Part shown: in pieces, positions 52,401-59,448 of the stretch
Position numbering within the stretch: position 1 is the stretch's first letter
How the letters are laid out: every line of letters starts with the position of its first letter
From: Alphaproteobacteria bacterium
GTDB taxonomy: Bacteria > Myxococcota_A > UBA796 > GCA-2862545
NCBI GenBank assembly: GCA_020632925.1
Contig: JACKER010000009.1
Coordinates: 434,001-498,000 of the forward strand
DNA: 64,000 nucleotides
Direction: 5' to 3'
Translations under genes and position numbers: made by a program
Notes under the pieces: generated by a model
What the model was told of the DNA's origin: nothing
Databases searched by the model: none
What the model saw: only the letters and a program-made list of their open reading frames with translations

Positions 52401-53433
52401 GGCCATGCTCGAGTACCGCCTGGGCTCGGTGGAGCTGATGCTCGGCGAGTCGGCCGAGGGGCACCGGCACCTGCGCCTGGCGCTCGACATCTCCTCGGAC
52501 TCCGGGCTGCCCTGGATCGAGTCGCGGGTGCACGTGGCGCTCGGCCGGTCGTACCTCCAGGACGGGCGACCGACGATGGCACGGGCGCACCTGTCCCAGG
52601 CCCTCGCCGTCCTCCGCATCGACCCCGACCCCGAGGTCGAGCGCGAGGCGTACGAGGCCTCGGCGCTGCTGGCCTTCGATCAGGGGCGCAACGAGGAGGC
52701 CGAGGAGCTCTGGCAGCGCGCCCTGGCGCTCGCGGGCAGCGATCCGGCGGCCGAGGCCCGGTGCCGCATCGGCCTCGCGAACCGTCACCTGCGCGCCGGC
52801 GATCACGACAAGGCCTCGGAGCTGCTCGAGCGGGCCCTGGTCATCGCGCGATCGAGCGGCGACCGCATCCTCGAGGGCCGCGTCCTGAACAACTTCGGCC
52901 TGGTGCACGCCTGGTCGGGACGCACCCAGGAGGCGCTCCGCTACTACCGCGCCGCGCTCGAGCTCCGCGAGGGCCTGGGCTACGCGCGCGGCGTCGTCGT
53001 CAACCACCACAACATCGGCGACGTCCACTTCCAGGCCGGCGACTACGCGCGCGCCTGGATGTCCTTCCAGCGCAGCCGCGAGCTGGCGGAGGAGGTCGGG
53101 TGGGAGCGCGGCGTGGCGCTCAACGACGTGTTCCTGGCGTACCTCCGGTCCTCGTCTCGCACGGAGCGCGGAGCCGAGTCCACCTCCGAGGGCGCGGGCG
53201 CCATCCTGTCCGCCACCCAACGCGCGCGCGAGCTCGGCGACGGCGAGATCGTGGTGACCGGGCTGTGGCTCGCCGCGCGCTGGCTGATGGAGGCCGGTCG
53301 GCGGGAGCAGGCCCGCGCCAAGGCCACCGAGGCGCTGACGGCGGCGCGAGAGCTCGGCCTGCAGCCGATGGTCGGCGTCCTGCAAGACATGTTGCGTCGG
53401 GTCGAGGCGAGCGAGGCCCGCGACGGCCTCTGA
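49405..53433 (+). CDS. Ser/Thr kinase-cyclase-like-ATPase-TPR giant signalling protein
   Basis: 1342 residues. Kinase domain 8-285: ATGGMAEVWLA loop, K42 in VIKRL, HRD 146-148 in HRDVSPHN, DFG 166-168, MSPEQ. A class III nucleotide-cyclase-like domain spans about 364-545: VVVLMIDVDGLTELSERV with the first metal Asp, LLQRTVDDHVTVLFG with the second, and GVHTGEV. The usual transition-state Asn of GxxVNxAxR is replaced (GDTTRFARRM), so cyclase activity is doubtful. An ATPase module follows (Walker A VGGIGTGKSRF at about 576-586; Walker B TIVAFDDIHAL), then TPR repeats (about 880-1340, e.g. GRVLNNFGLVHAWSGRTQEAL). The layout matches adenylate-cyclase/ATPase/TPR signalling proteins with a kinase in front. 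The histidine kinase gene starts 18 nt downstream. Confidence 0.9.
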   Translation: MQLPATFGKYELLERIATGGMAEVWLARSFGVAGFEKRLVIKRLRPELAEDPRFVQMFIAEAKIGVHLNHPNIVSVYELGRVQGTHYIAMEHLHGRDLTRLVRVMRARGERLPLAIAVAVVAEACRGLAYAHGRTDVDGQDLGLVHRDVSPHNILVTFAGEVKLVDFGIARLMTTASTSGQANPKPGPGGGKYAYMSPEQAEGRDIDLRSDLFSAGIVLWELIVGHRLFQDPDHAEKLRRVRQAVIPHPAEEGVPIDDALWAILRKALARDPAARYDSASAMEEDLRTWLFEKRHRVGRTEIAEVLRTAFPDEVDRSSPGLQLDQLLADVQRLDPRDRTPSDAPSRRDQTLPGHLQTPIGERRPVVVLMIDVDGLTELSERVDPESLMKRKFSLLRGIRRIVDRHGGLLQRTVDDHVTVLFGVPRTRTDDVAHALECALDLQSKVGTLRRAGMAVELAIGVHTGEVTVSRQGHKVRYVARGDTTRFARRMSAVADHGQILVSERVLAAVEGWYRVRRGPGVPCRGGKSDQPSYLLEGRARSLRGSQVGHWMRRGEELEVLRTALVQLGTGRGTTIRLVGGIGTGKSRFIREIREVALRRGASFYGVRCTHMGTERPLEHLRDLVAGVLGVDPESPQAELEAAATRLQHLGLGQRDHTVLADLLTDRGDRAEPSEIWHAAAGMLRGLSRDRPTIVAFDDIHALSDADRHELAELVGSLQDQPVLFLLATRGLHRDRLAGLGVTVTLGAFTPDQVERMVEARLAVRRVDPGLVALLERTCEGNPRYLEEMCKYLAETGRLVVDDQGASLAITDDPPTDGPSLPPNLQALVTARIDALDAASRGLLQLAAVAGSSFSESLLAEAAGLPDPTPLLLDLASHGLLVREAAVSGEWTFSSDLVREAALRGTLGVQRRDYHRLVAKAIEQVHGEHLEPHLEAMTAHCAEGGRPLDAARYAHKAGQRLERDHFLDHARRCYALGLEQLKTITGPGSADEYDAKIQGEAMLEYRLGSVELMLGESAEGHRHLRLALDISSDSGLPWIESRVHVALGRSYLQDGRPTMARAHLSQALAVLRIDPDPEVEREAYEASALLAFDQGRNEEAEELWQRALALAGSDPAAEARCRIGLANRHLRAGDHDKASELLERALVIARSSGDRILEGRVLNNFGLVHAWSGRTQEALRYYRAALELREGLGYARGVVVNHHNIGDVHFQAGDYARAWMSFQRSRELAEEVGWERGVALNDVFLAYLRSSSRTERGAESTSEGAGAILSATQRARELGDGEIVVTGLWLAARWLMEAGRREQARAKATEALTAARELGLQPMVGVLQDMLRRVEASEARDGL

Positions 53434-53451
53434 GTGCCCGATACTCGTGGG

Positions 53452-55443
53452 GTGTCCACCGCACGACCGTCGCTGCGCACCGTGCTCGCGTTGGCCGTCG
53501 CCCTCCCCCTCGCGGGCGGCCTCGGCACGGTGGGGCTCGGCCTGGGGACCGGGTCCCGGCAGGTCGTCGAGCGCGTGTCCGAGGCCACCCACCGCGAGGT
53601 CGGGCTGCGGATCCGCGCGGAGCTCCGCCCGCTGCTCGACGCCCCGCATGCGCTGAACGCCGCGAACGCGGAGCTGCTCGCCACCGTCGGACCGCTCGAC
53701 GACGCGGCCATGGAGCGGCACCTCTGGCGCCAGCTCCGCCAGGCGGACGGCGTGGGCTACGTCCAGGTGGGCTACGAGGTGGACGGCGGCTTCGTGGGCG
53801 TCGAGCGCGCCGACGGCGGCGCCTGGCGGTCGGAGGTCTCGGACGCCGGGCGGACCGGGAAGGCCGTCTGGCAGCTCGACGACACCGGCGAGCGGATCGA
53901 GCCGCCCCTGTCCTTCGTCGACGGCTACGACGCGCGGACGCGCCCCTGGTACGGGGCGGCGGTCGACGCCGACGGACCGACCTGGAGCTCGATCTACCCG
54001 TTCTCCAGCAAGGCCGCGCCCCGCCTGGGCATCACCGCGGTCCGGCCGCTGCGCGACACCGAGGGCCACCGGATCGGCGTGCTCGGGGCGGACCTGATCC
54101 TCGGCCAGCTGTCCGACCTGCTCGATCCCGGCGAGCTCGGTCCCGACGCGCGGATCGCGCTGGTGGAGCGCGACGGCATGCTCGTCGCCAGCTCGGCGGG
54201 CGCACCGTTCCACGTGCGCGACGGCAAGCCGGAGCGGGTGCGCGCGGACGAGGCGGGCGACGACGTGCTGGGCGCGGTGGTTCGATCGCTCGCGGGCGAC
54301 GGTGGGCTCGGCGGCATCACGGGCGACCGGACGTTCCGACTCCAGGAGCCCGACACGCTGGTGTTCGCGGCACCCCTCGCCGACGAACGCGGTCTGGACT
54401 GGGTCCTGCTGGTCGCCGTCCCAGCGGAGGCCACCGTCGGCCCGCTCCGCGACCAGGTGCGCACGGCGCTGCTGCTCGGCCTCGGCCTGATGGCGGTGGC
54501 GGCGGGCGGCGGGGTCGCGCTGGCCGGGCTCCTCACGCGCCCGCTGCGGCAGATCTCGCTGGCGTCGGAGGCCCTGGCCCGGGGGCAGTGGAACCACCCG
54601 CTCCCGAAGCGGACCACCACCCACGAGGTCGAGACCCTGACCCGCGCGTTCGAGCTGATGCGCGCCCAGGTCCAGTCCACGCTCGCGGACGCCGAGCAGG
54701 CGCGGCGCGCAGCCGAGGACGGGAACCGCGCGAAGACGACCTTCCTCGCCGGGGTGAGCCACGAGCTGCGCACGCCCCTCAACGCCATCCTCGGCTACGC
54801 CGAGCTCCTGCTCGAGGACGACGGGCTCGCCGAGGAGCCGCGTGGCGACGTGGAGCGCATCCGCTCGGCCGCGGGCGACCTGCTCTCGCTGATCAACGAC
54901 CTGCTGGATCTCGCGCGCCTCGAGTCGGGCCGCATCTCGCTCGTGCTCGAGGACCTCGATCCGAGCGCGCTGTGCCGGGAGGTGGCGGAAGGACTGGGAC
55001 CGGTCGTCGCTGCGCGAGGGAACCGGCTCGTGCTCGAGCTCGGGAGCTGCCCACCGGTGCGCGCCGATCGACAGCGGCTGCGCCAGGTCCTCGTCAACCT
55101 GCTGGGCAACGCCGCGAAGTTCACCTCGGACGGGCTGATCACCGTCCGCACCCGTGCCGGGGGCGAGGACGTGTGGATCGAGGTCGAGGACACCGGGGCC
55201 GGCATGGCCCCCGAGCTCGTCCCCCTCATCTTCCGGCCGTTCGAGCGGCTACCGGGCTCGGAGCGGCGCGAGGGCACCGGCCTCGGGCTCGCGATCGTCG
55301 CGCGGCTGCTCGACGCCCTGGGGGGACGCGTAGAGGTCGACAGCGCGCTCGGACGCGGCAGCAGGTTCACCGTCCGACTGCCCGCCGCGGGACCCATGCC
55401 GGGTTACAGCGGCGCGCATGACCGAACCGACCGTCAACGCTGA
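53452..55443 (+). CDS. Membrane sensor histidine kinase with extracytoplasmic Cache domain
   Basis: 663 residues from GTG 53452 (an upstream GTG at 53434 adds six residues). A first membrane helix (8-30) and a second at about 335-365 (ALLLGLGLMAVAAGGGVALAGLL) flank a dCache-like sensor with GYDARTRPWYGAAVDADGPTWSS, a hallmark of small-molecule binding. A HAMP segment (LTRPLRQISLASEALARGQW) leads to HisKA with the phospho-accepting His in GVSHELRTPLNAILGYAE. The HATPase domain has N box NLLGNAAKF, G1 EDTGAGMAPE and G2 GTGLGLAIV. No response regulator is adjacent. The last 26 nt overlap the next gene in another frame, implying coupling to the four-repeat protein. Confidence 0.93.
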   Translation: MSTARPSLRTVLALAVALPLAGGLGTVGLGLGTGSRQVVERVSEATHREVGLRIRAELRPLLDAPHALNAANAELLATVGPLDDAAMERHLWRQLRQADGVGYVQVGYEVDGGFVGVERADGGAWRSEVSDAGRTGKAVWQLDDTGERIEPPLSFVDGYDARTRPWYGAAVDADGPTWSSIYPFSSKAAPRLGITAVRPLRDTEGHRIGVLGADLILGQLSDLLDPGELGPDARIALVERDGMLVASSAGAPFHVRDGKPERVRADEAGDDVLGAVVRSLAGDGGLGGITGDRTFRLQEPDTLVFAAPLADERGLDWVLLVAVPAEATVGPLRDQVRTALLLGLGLMAVAAGGGVALAGLLTRPLRQISLASEALARGQWNHPLPKRTTTHEVETLTRAFELMRAQVQSTLADAEQARRAAEDGNRAKTTFLAGVSHELRTPLNAILGYAELLLEDDGLAEEPRGDVERIRSAAGDLLSLINDLLDLARLESGRISLVLEDLDPSALCREVAEGLGPVVAARGNRLVLELGSCPPVRADRQRLRQVLVNLLGNAAKFTSDGLITVRTRAGGEDVWIEVEDTGAGMAPELVPLIFRPFERLPGSERREGTGLGLAIVARLLDALGGRVEVDSALGRGSRFTVRLPAAGPMPGYSGAHDRTDRQR

Positions 55444-56479
55444 GCTCGACCGCCTCCAGAACCGCTACCGCGTCCGCTTCGCGGGGCACGCCCGGGTCTC
55501 TCGCGACCCCGACGAGCTGGAGGACATCGTCGAAGAGCTGGAACGCCTCGCACCGCGCGCGACCGGCGAGGATGCCGCACGCCTCGAGCGCGACCGCGAG
55601 CTGTACGCGAACGAGGTGAAGGCGATCCGGGAGGCGCACGCCGTCCCGGGTGCCGTGGCCGCCGCCCGTCTCCGCATGTGGGCGGACATCCAGCTCGCTC
55701 GGTACAACCGGATGTTCGCCGGGCAGGACCGCCGCACGCGCGACACCGCCCTGCTCGAGGAGATCCGCGACGGGCTCGGCCGGCTCAAGGGCGAGATGGC
55801 CAAGCTGCACCAGCAGGCGCCCGAGCAGGGCATCCAGCAGGCGATCGCCACCGTCGATCGGTCGCAGAAGCTGTACGACGACGAGGTCACGGCGATCCGC
55901 GCCGTCCGCCGAACCGGCGCGCTGAACGAGCAGGGCTCCCGCTTCGCGAACCTCGCCAACGACCAGTTCGCGGTCTATGCCGACCTGTTCGCCGGCCAGC
56001 CCCGCCTCTCCCGGCACGCCCCGACGCTGATGCGCATCGTCCGCTCGCTCGAGGAGCTGCTGCAGGGCATGCGCTCGCTGCGCCTCGCCGGGCTCAACGA
56101 CAAGGCGAACGACGGCAACCAGGGCATCGTCAAGGACCGGATCGACCAGTACCGCCGGGAACACGAGGCGATCCTCGACCTGCAGCGCAAGACGAGCCTC
56201 GACGAGCGCGTGTCCGCGCTGGCGACCGCGGCCAACCAGGTGTTCGCGGAGTACCGCGAGCACTTCGCGAACAAGCCCCGCGCGAGCGCCGATCCGATGA
56301 AGCTGGCGGCGATCGCCGAGAAGCTCTGGCCCATCGCGCGCGAGATGGACGTGATCGACCACGAGCACGGCGAGGAGCGCAACGCGCGGAACCTCGGCAT
56401 CGTGACCGACAACCTCGCGCTGTACCAGAAGGAGTGGGACGCGATCCGTCAGGCCCGCACCCCCTCCGCGAACGCGTGA
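55418..56479 (+). CDS. Helical protein of four internal ~90-residue repeats, unknown family
   Basis: 353 residues, entirely predicted helical, no membrane segment. Four repeats begin at about residues 16 (RYRVRFAGHARVSRD), 95 (RYNRMFAGQDRRTRD), 186 (VYADLFAGQPRLSRH) and 278 (EYREHFANKPRASAD). Each has a second conserved half with Tyr...Glu...Ala-Ile-Arg (LYANEVKAIREAHA, LYDDEVTAIRAVR, QYRREHEAILDLQ, LYQKEWDAIRQAR). The pattern suggests stacked helical hairpins forming a solenoid for protein binding. ATG 55418 is within the last 26 nt of the histidine kinase gene, so co-translation and a role as a scaffold for that sensor are plausible. I do not recognise the family. Confidence 0.82.
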   Translation: MTEPTVNAELDRLQNRYRVRFAGHARVSRDPDELEDIVEELERLAPRATGEDAARLERDRELYANEVKAIREAHAVPGAVAAARLRMWADIQLARYNRMFAGQDRRTRDTALLEEIRDGLGRLKGEMAKLHQQAPEQGIQQAIATVDRSQKLYDDEVTAIRAVRRTGALNEQGSRFANLANDQFAVYADLFAGQPRLSRHAPTLMRIVRSLEELLQGMRSLRLAGLNDKANDGNQGIVKDRIDQYRREHEAILDLQRKTSLDERVSALATAANQVFAEYREHFANKPRASADPMKLAAIAEKLWPIAREMDVIDHEHGEERNARNLGIVTDNLALYQKEWDAIRQARTPSANA

Positions 56480-56495
56480 CCCGCACGCTGCGGCC

Positions 56496-56927
56496 GTGAG
56501 CGGCCCCGTCCCACCGCCGCACCCGCCGCCTCCGCGGCGCACCTCTCGCCCCCTCCCCGGCCGCCGCCACGTGCCCGGCTCCGGTCAGCCTCCGCCCGAG
56601 CTCTCCGGATCCGCCGAGTTCGCGTGGGGCTGCGACCTGTTCGACCACCGGTTCTACTGGGAAGCCCACGAGGTCTGGGAGACCGAGTGGCGCGCCACGC
56701 CCGAAGGCGCCGAGCGCGAGCTGTTGCGCGGCCTGATCTGCGCCGCCGCCTCGGTGATCAAGCACCACCAGGGGTACGCGGACGGCGCGCGACGGCTGCG
56801 GGGACGCGCAGCCACCGCCTTCGCCGCCTCCGAGCCTGTCGACCGCGGCATCGACCTGGACGAGCTGCTCACCCGACTGGACCGCTTCGCGGCGGAGGGC
56901 CGTTGGCCGACCCTTCCGACCCGATAG
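56496..56927 (+). CDS. DUF309-family protein
   Basis: 143 residues from GTG. A disordered Pro/Arg-rich start (1-40) leads to the DUF309 helical domain with its diagnostic FDHRFYWEAHEVWETEWRA, then LLRGLICAAASVIKHHQG and a final helix DLDELLTRLDRF. The conserved His/Glu/Trp cluster is intact. The biochemical role of DUF309 is not established. It overlaps the next reading frame by about 25 nt if the TTG start there is used. Confidence 0.85.
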   Translation: MSGPVPPPHPPPPRRTSRPLPGRRHVPGSGQPPPELSGSAEFAWGCDLFDHRFYWEAHEVWETEWRATPEGAERELLRGLICAAASVIKHHQGYADGARRLRGRAATAFAASEPVDRGIDLDELLTRLDRFAAEGRWPTLPTR

Positions 56928-57964
56928 GCGCGTTCGCACCGTCCTCGCTGCCACCGTCCGGGCGGATCTCGGTGCGAGAGGCGGCGGCGTTCGTGCTCGA
57001 GCGCCTCGTCCGGGTGTCCATGGGTCCCATCACGCTCTTGCTCGGCGCCAGCCTCCTCGGGATCCGGGACCGCGAGACGCTGGTGGCCGCAGCCGCGTTC
57101 GGCACCGTCATGTGGCTGCCGACGACGGCGCTGCTGTTCCGGCTGACCTTCTTCCCACGTCCCGCCGATCCGGGGATGTTGGACCACACGGATCGACCGG
57201 TCTCGGTGCGCGACCTGCGGTTGCTGCTGCGCACACACCTCGTCGAGCACCTCCTCGGCACGCTGCCGCTGATGCTCCTCGTCGCCGCTACCCACCGCCT
57301 CCTCGATCCCCGGGTGGCCGGGCTCGTAGCGCTCGCGGGCACCACCTTCGTGGTCTGGCGGATCCTGCGGGTGGTCCTCCACGTCGCCATCCAGGACGCC
57401 GAGCTCGACGCCGTGGTGGGCCAGCAACGCCGCGCCATCGCGCGCCTCGGCTTCCTGTCGCCCCTCCCGGGCTTCGGCGACGCCGGGTGGATGGTCCTCG
57501 CGCGGGCGCGTTTCCGCGACGGGGACCCGGCGGGTGCGGTGGACGCGCTGGACCACGTCCGGCGTTCGGACTGGCGGATCGCAGGGCTCCGCGCGCAGAT
57601 GGGGATCGCCGTGCTGCCGCTCGAGGAGCTGGAGCGCACCCGGGACGAGCTGGCTGCGGGCGACCCCGAGCAGGCCTCGATCGCGCTGGTCATCGACGGG
57701 ATGCTCAAGCTCCGGCGCGGGCTCCCGCTGGAGCCCCGACACGTCGACCACTTCACGGCTCTCCCCGAGGGTGAGCCCCGGAGGCTCGGCGCCCTGCTCG
57801 TGGCCGCCCACGAGGCCCCGACGGATCCGAGCGGAGCCGCCGCACGGCTGAGGTCCGCGGGGGTCGATCGGGCGCGGCTCGAGGCCATGCGCGGGAACTG
57901 GCCCGAGGTCGCCGCCCGGATCGCGCCTCTGCTGCCCGAAGAGCGTCCCGGCAGGGTACGCTGA
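56903..57964 (+). CDS. Membrane protein with three to four N-terminal helices and helical cytosolic tail
   Basis: 353 residues from TTG 56903, chosen because GGAGGG (56894-56899) precedes it; GTG 56972 is an alternative. Hydrophobic segments at about 40-55 (GPITLLLGASLLGI), 60-82 (TLVAAAAFGTVMWLPTTALLF), 115-130 and 140-160 form a membrane domain. The rest is soluble, TPR-like helices (LARARFRDGDPAGAVDALDHV) ending in a basic tail. No family recognised. Overlap with the DUF309 gene suggests co-expression. Confidence 0.75.
   Translation: MADPSDPIGAFAPSSLPPSGRISVREAAAFVLERLVRVSMGPITLLLGASLLGIRDRETLVAAAAFGTVMWLPTTALLFRLTFFPRPADPGMLDHTDRPVSVRDLRLLLRTHLVEHLLGTLPLMLLVAATHRLLDPRVAGLVALAGTTFVVWRILRVVLHVAIQDAELDAVVGQQRRAIARLGFLSPLPGFGDAGWMVLARARFRDGDPAGAVDALDHVRRSDWRIAGLRAQMGIAVLPLEELERTRDELAAGDPEQASIALVIDGMLKLRRGLPLEPRHVDHFTALPEGEPRRLGALLVAAHEAPTDPSGAAARLRSAGVDRARLEAMRGNWPEVAARIAPLLPEERPGRVR
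57957..57962 (+). promoter_or_regulatory. Candidate -10 element (TACGCT) for the metalloprotease-like gene
   Basis: TACGCT spans the 3' end of the preceding membrane-protein gene and lies 22 nt upstream of GTG 57985. No -35 recognised. Confidence 0.25.
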
Positions 57965-57984
57965 TCCGACTCGGAGGTCCCCTC

Positions 57985-59421
57985 GTGCTCACCTGGCTCT
58001 CCCTCGCCATCGCGGCTCCGAACGTCCCTTGTGTCACGATGGACCTGCTGCCGAGCGCGCCGCCCGTTCGCAAGGGGCCGCTGCTCGCGGCCGGCGGCGC
58101 CAAGAGCAACCGCGACGTGTGGGGGGTCCCGAACCAGCGGCAGTCGAAGAACTTCGTGATCCGCTGGGGCGACTCGCGCTCGGTGTCGTCGTCGGCCGTC
58201 GACGGGTTGCTGGACGCCTTCGAGCTCGCGTGGTCCGTCCAGCTCGACGACATGGGCCACGCCCACCCCTATGGCACTGACGCCTTCCGCTTCAACGTCT
58301 ACATCGGCGACACCGGCGGCGGCACACCGCCCGGCTACGGGTCGGGCGGCTATTACTGGGTGGACGACGACGGGTGGCCGATGGTCGTGGTGTCGGCGGC
58401 GACGCTGTCGGACCCGGTCTATTCCGAGCACACCGCCATCCACGAGTTCTACCACGCGACCCAGGGCGCGACGGACCGGTACGCCTACGACGGCATCTCC
58501 GCCTGGTACTGGGAGGCGACGGCGGAGTGGGCCGCGCTGCAGACGCAACCCGACAACGCGAGCAACGGAACGTTCGTCTACGGCTACGTGCTGCTGCCCG
58601 CCCTCCCGGTGAACTTCTTCGACTACCCGGACACCGGCGCGCTGCAGGAGTACCACCAGTACGGTGCCTTCCTCTTCCCGTACGATCTGACGGACCAGGA
58701 GGGCTGGGAGCTCGTGCGGGACAGCTGGAACGACCGCGGCACCGAGCCCGATCCGATGGAGGTCCTCCGGACCGACCTCGCGGACCGCGGCGAGGACCTC
58801 GACGAGATGTGGCTCGACCACGTCGCCCACCTCGCGACCATGGACGTTCCCGACGGCGACCTCTTCCAGGACCACATCGACACCTTCGGGGGCCTGTGGG
58901 ACGAGAAGACCGTGTCCGACTCCGTGGAGGGCGCCGGGGGTGAGGGCGAGGCGCGGGGCAAGAGCGCGCCGGGCCGCTACGGTGCGGTCATCGTGCGCCT
59001 GAGGCAGCCCGACGCGGGCACGCTGACGGCCACGGTGTCCGGCGACCCCGAGGGCACGGAAGGGCATGTCGGACGGTACGGCGCTCGGGTCGTGCACGTG
59101 AAGAGCGGCGGCAAGACCACCTACACCCCCCTCACCTTCGTCGACGCCGAGGGCACCGCCGAGGTGGAGGGGATCGAAGAGGGAGACGACGTCTTCCTCG
59201 CCATCGGCGCGTGGTCTCGCGGCTCCGAGGCCTGGGACACGGAGAAGTTCCCGCTGTCCTGGTCCATGACCGTCGCCGAGCCCGAGGTGAAGCTGCCGGG
59301 CAAGAAGGTGCCGACCGATCCCGAGGTCTGGACCTGCGCCAGCGCCCCGTCTCCCGCGGGAGCGCTCGTGGGGTGGCTGGTCGCTCCCCTGGTGCTCGCC
59401 CGGCGGCGGCGCGCGGCATAG
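57985..59421 (+). CDS. Secreted HExxH metalloprotease-like protein with MYXO-CTERM-like tail
   Basis: 478 residues from GTG, with GGAGG at 57973-57977. A short signal (MLTWLSLAIAAP) precedes FVIRWGDSRSVSSSAVDGLL, a common opening of DUF6055-like putative zinc peptidases. HEFYH (HExxH) in TAIHEFYHATQ and the downstream WYWEATAEWAA Glu form a plausible zinc site. The chain continues with FFPYDL-like LFPYDLTDQEGW, a beta-sandwich (330-450), and ends with a Cys, a hydrophobic stretch (ALVGWLVAPLVLA) and RRRRAA, the layout of MYXO-CTERM sorting tails that lead to surface anchoring. Proteolysis outside the cell is inferred. Confidence 0.8.
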   Translation: MLTWLSLAIAAPNVPCVTMDLLPSAPPVRKGPLLAAGGAKSNRDVWGVPNQRQSKNFVIRWGDSRSVSSSAVDGLLDAFELAWSVQLDDMGHAHPYGTDAFRFNVYIGDTGGGTPPGYGSGGYYWVDDDGWPMVVVSAATLSDPVYSEHTAIHEFYHATQGATDRYAYDGISAWYWEATAEWAALQTQPDNASNGTFVYGYVLLPALPVNFFDYPDTGALQEYHQYGAFLFPYDLTDQEGWELVRDSWNDRGTEPDPMEVLRTDLADRGEDLDEMWLDHVAHLATMDVPDGDLFQDHIDTFGGLWDEKTVSDSVEGAGGEGEARGKSAPGRYGAVIVRLRQPDAGTLTATVSGDPEGTEGHVGRYGARVVHVKSGGKTTYTPLTFVDAEGTAEVEGIEEGDDVFLAIGAWSRGSEAWDTEKFPLSWSMTVAEPEVKLPGKKVPTDPEVWTCASAPSPAGALVGWLVAPLVLARRRRAA

Positions 59422-59448
59422 GAAGCCTGCTCCCATCGGAGGTTCCCC

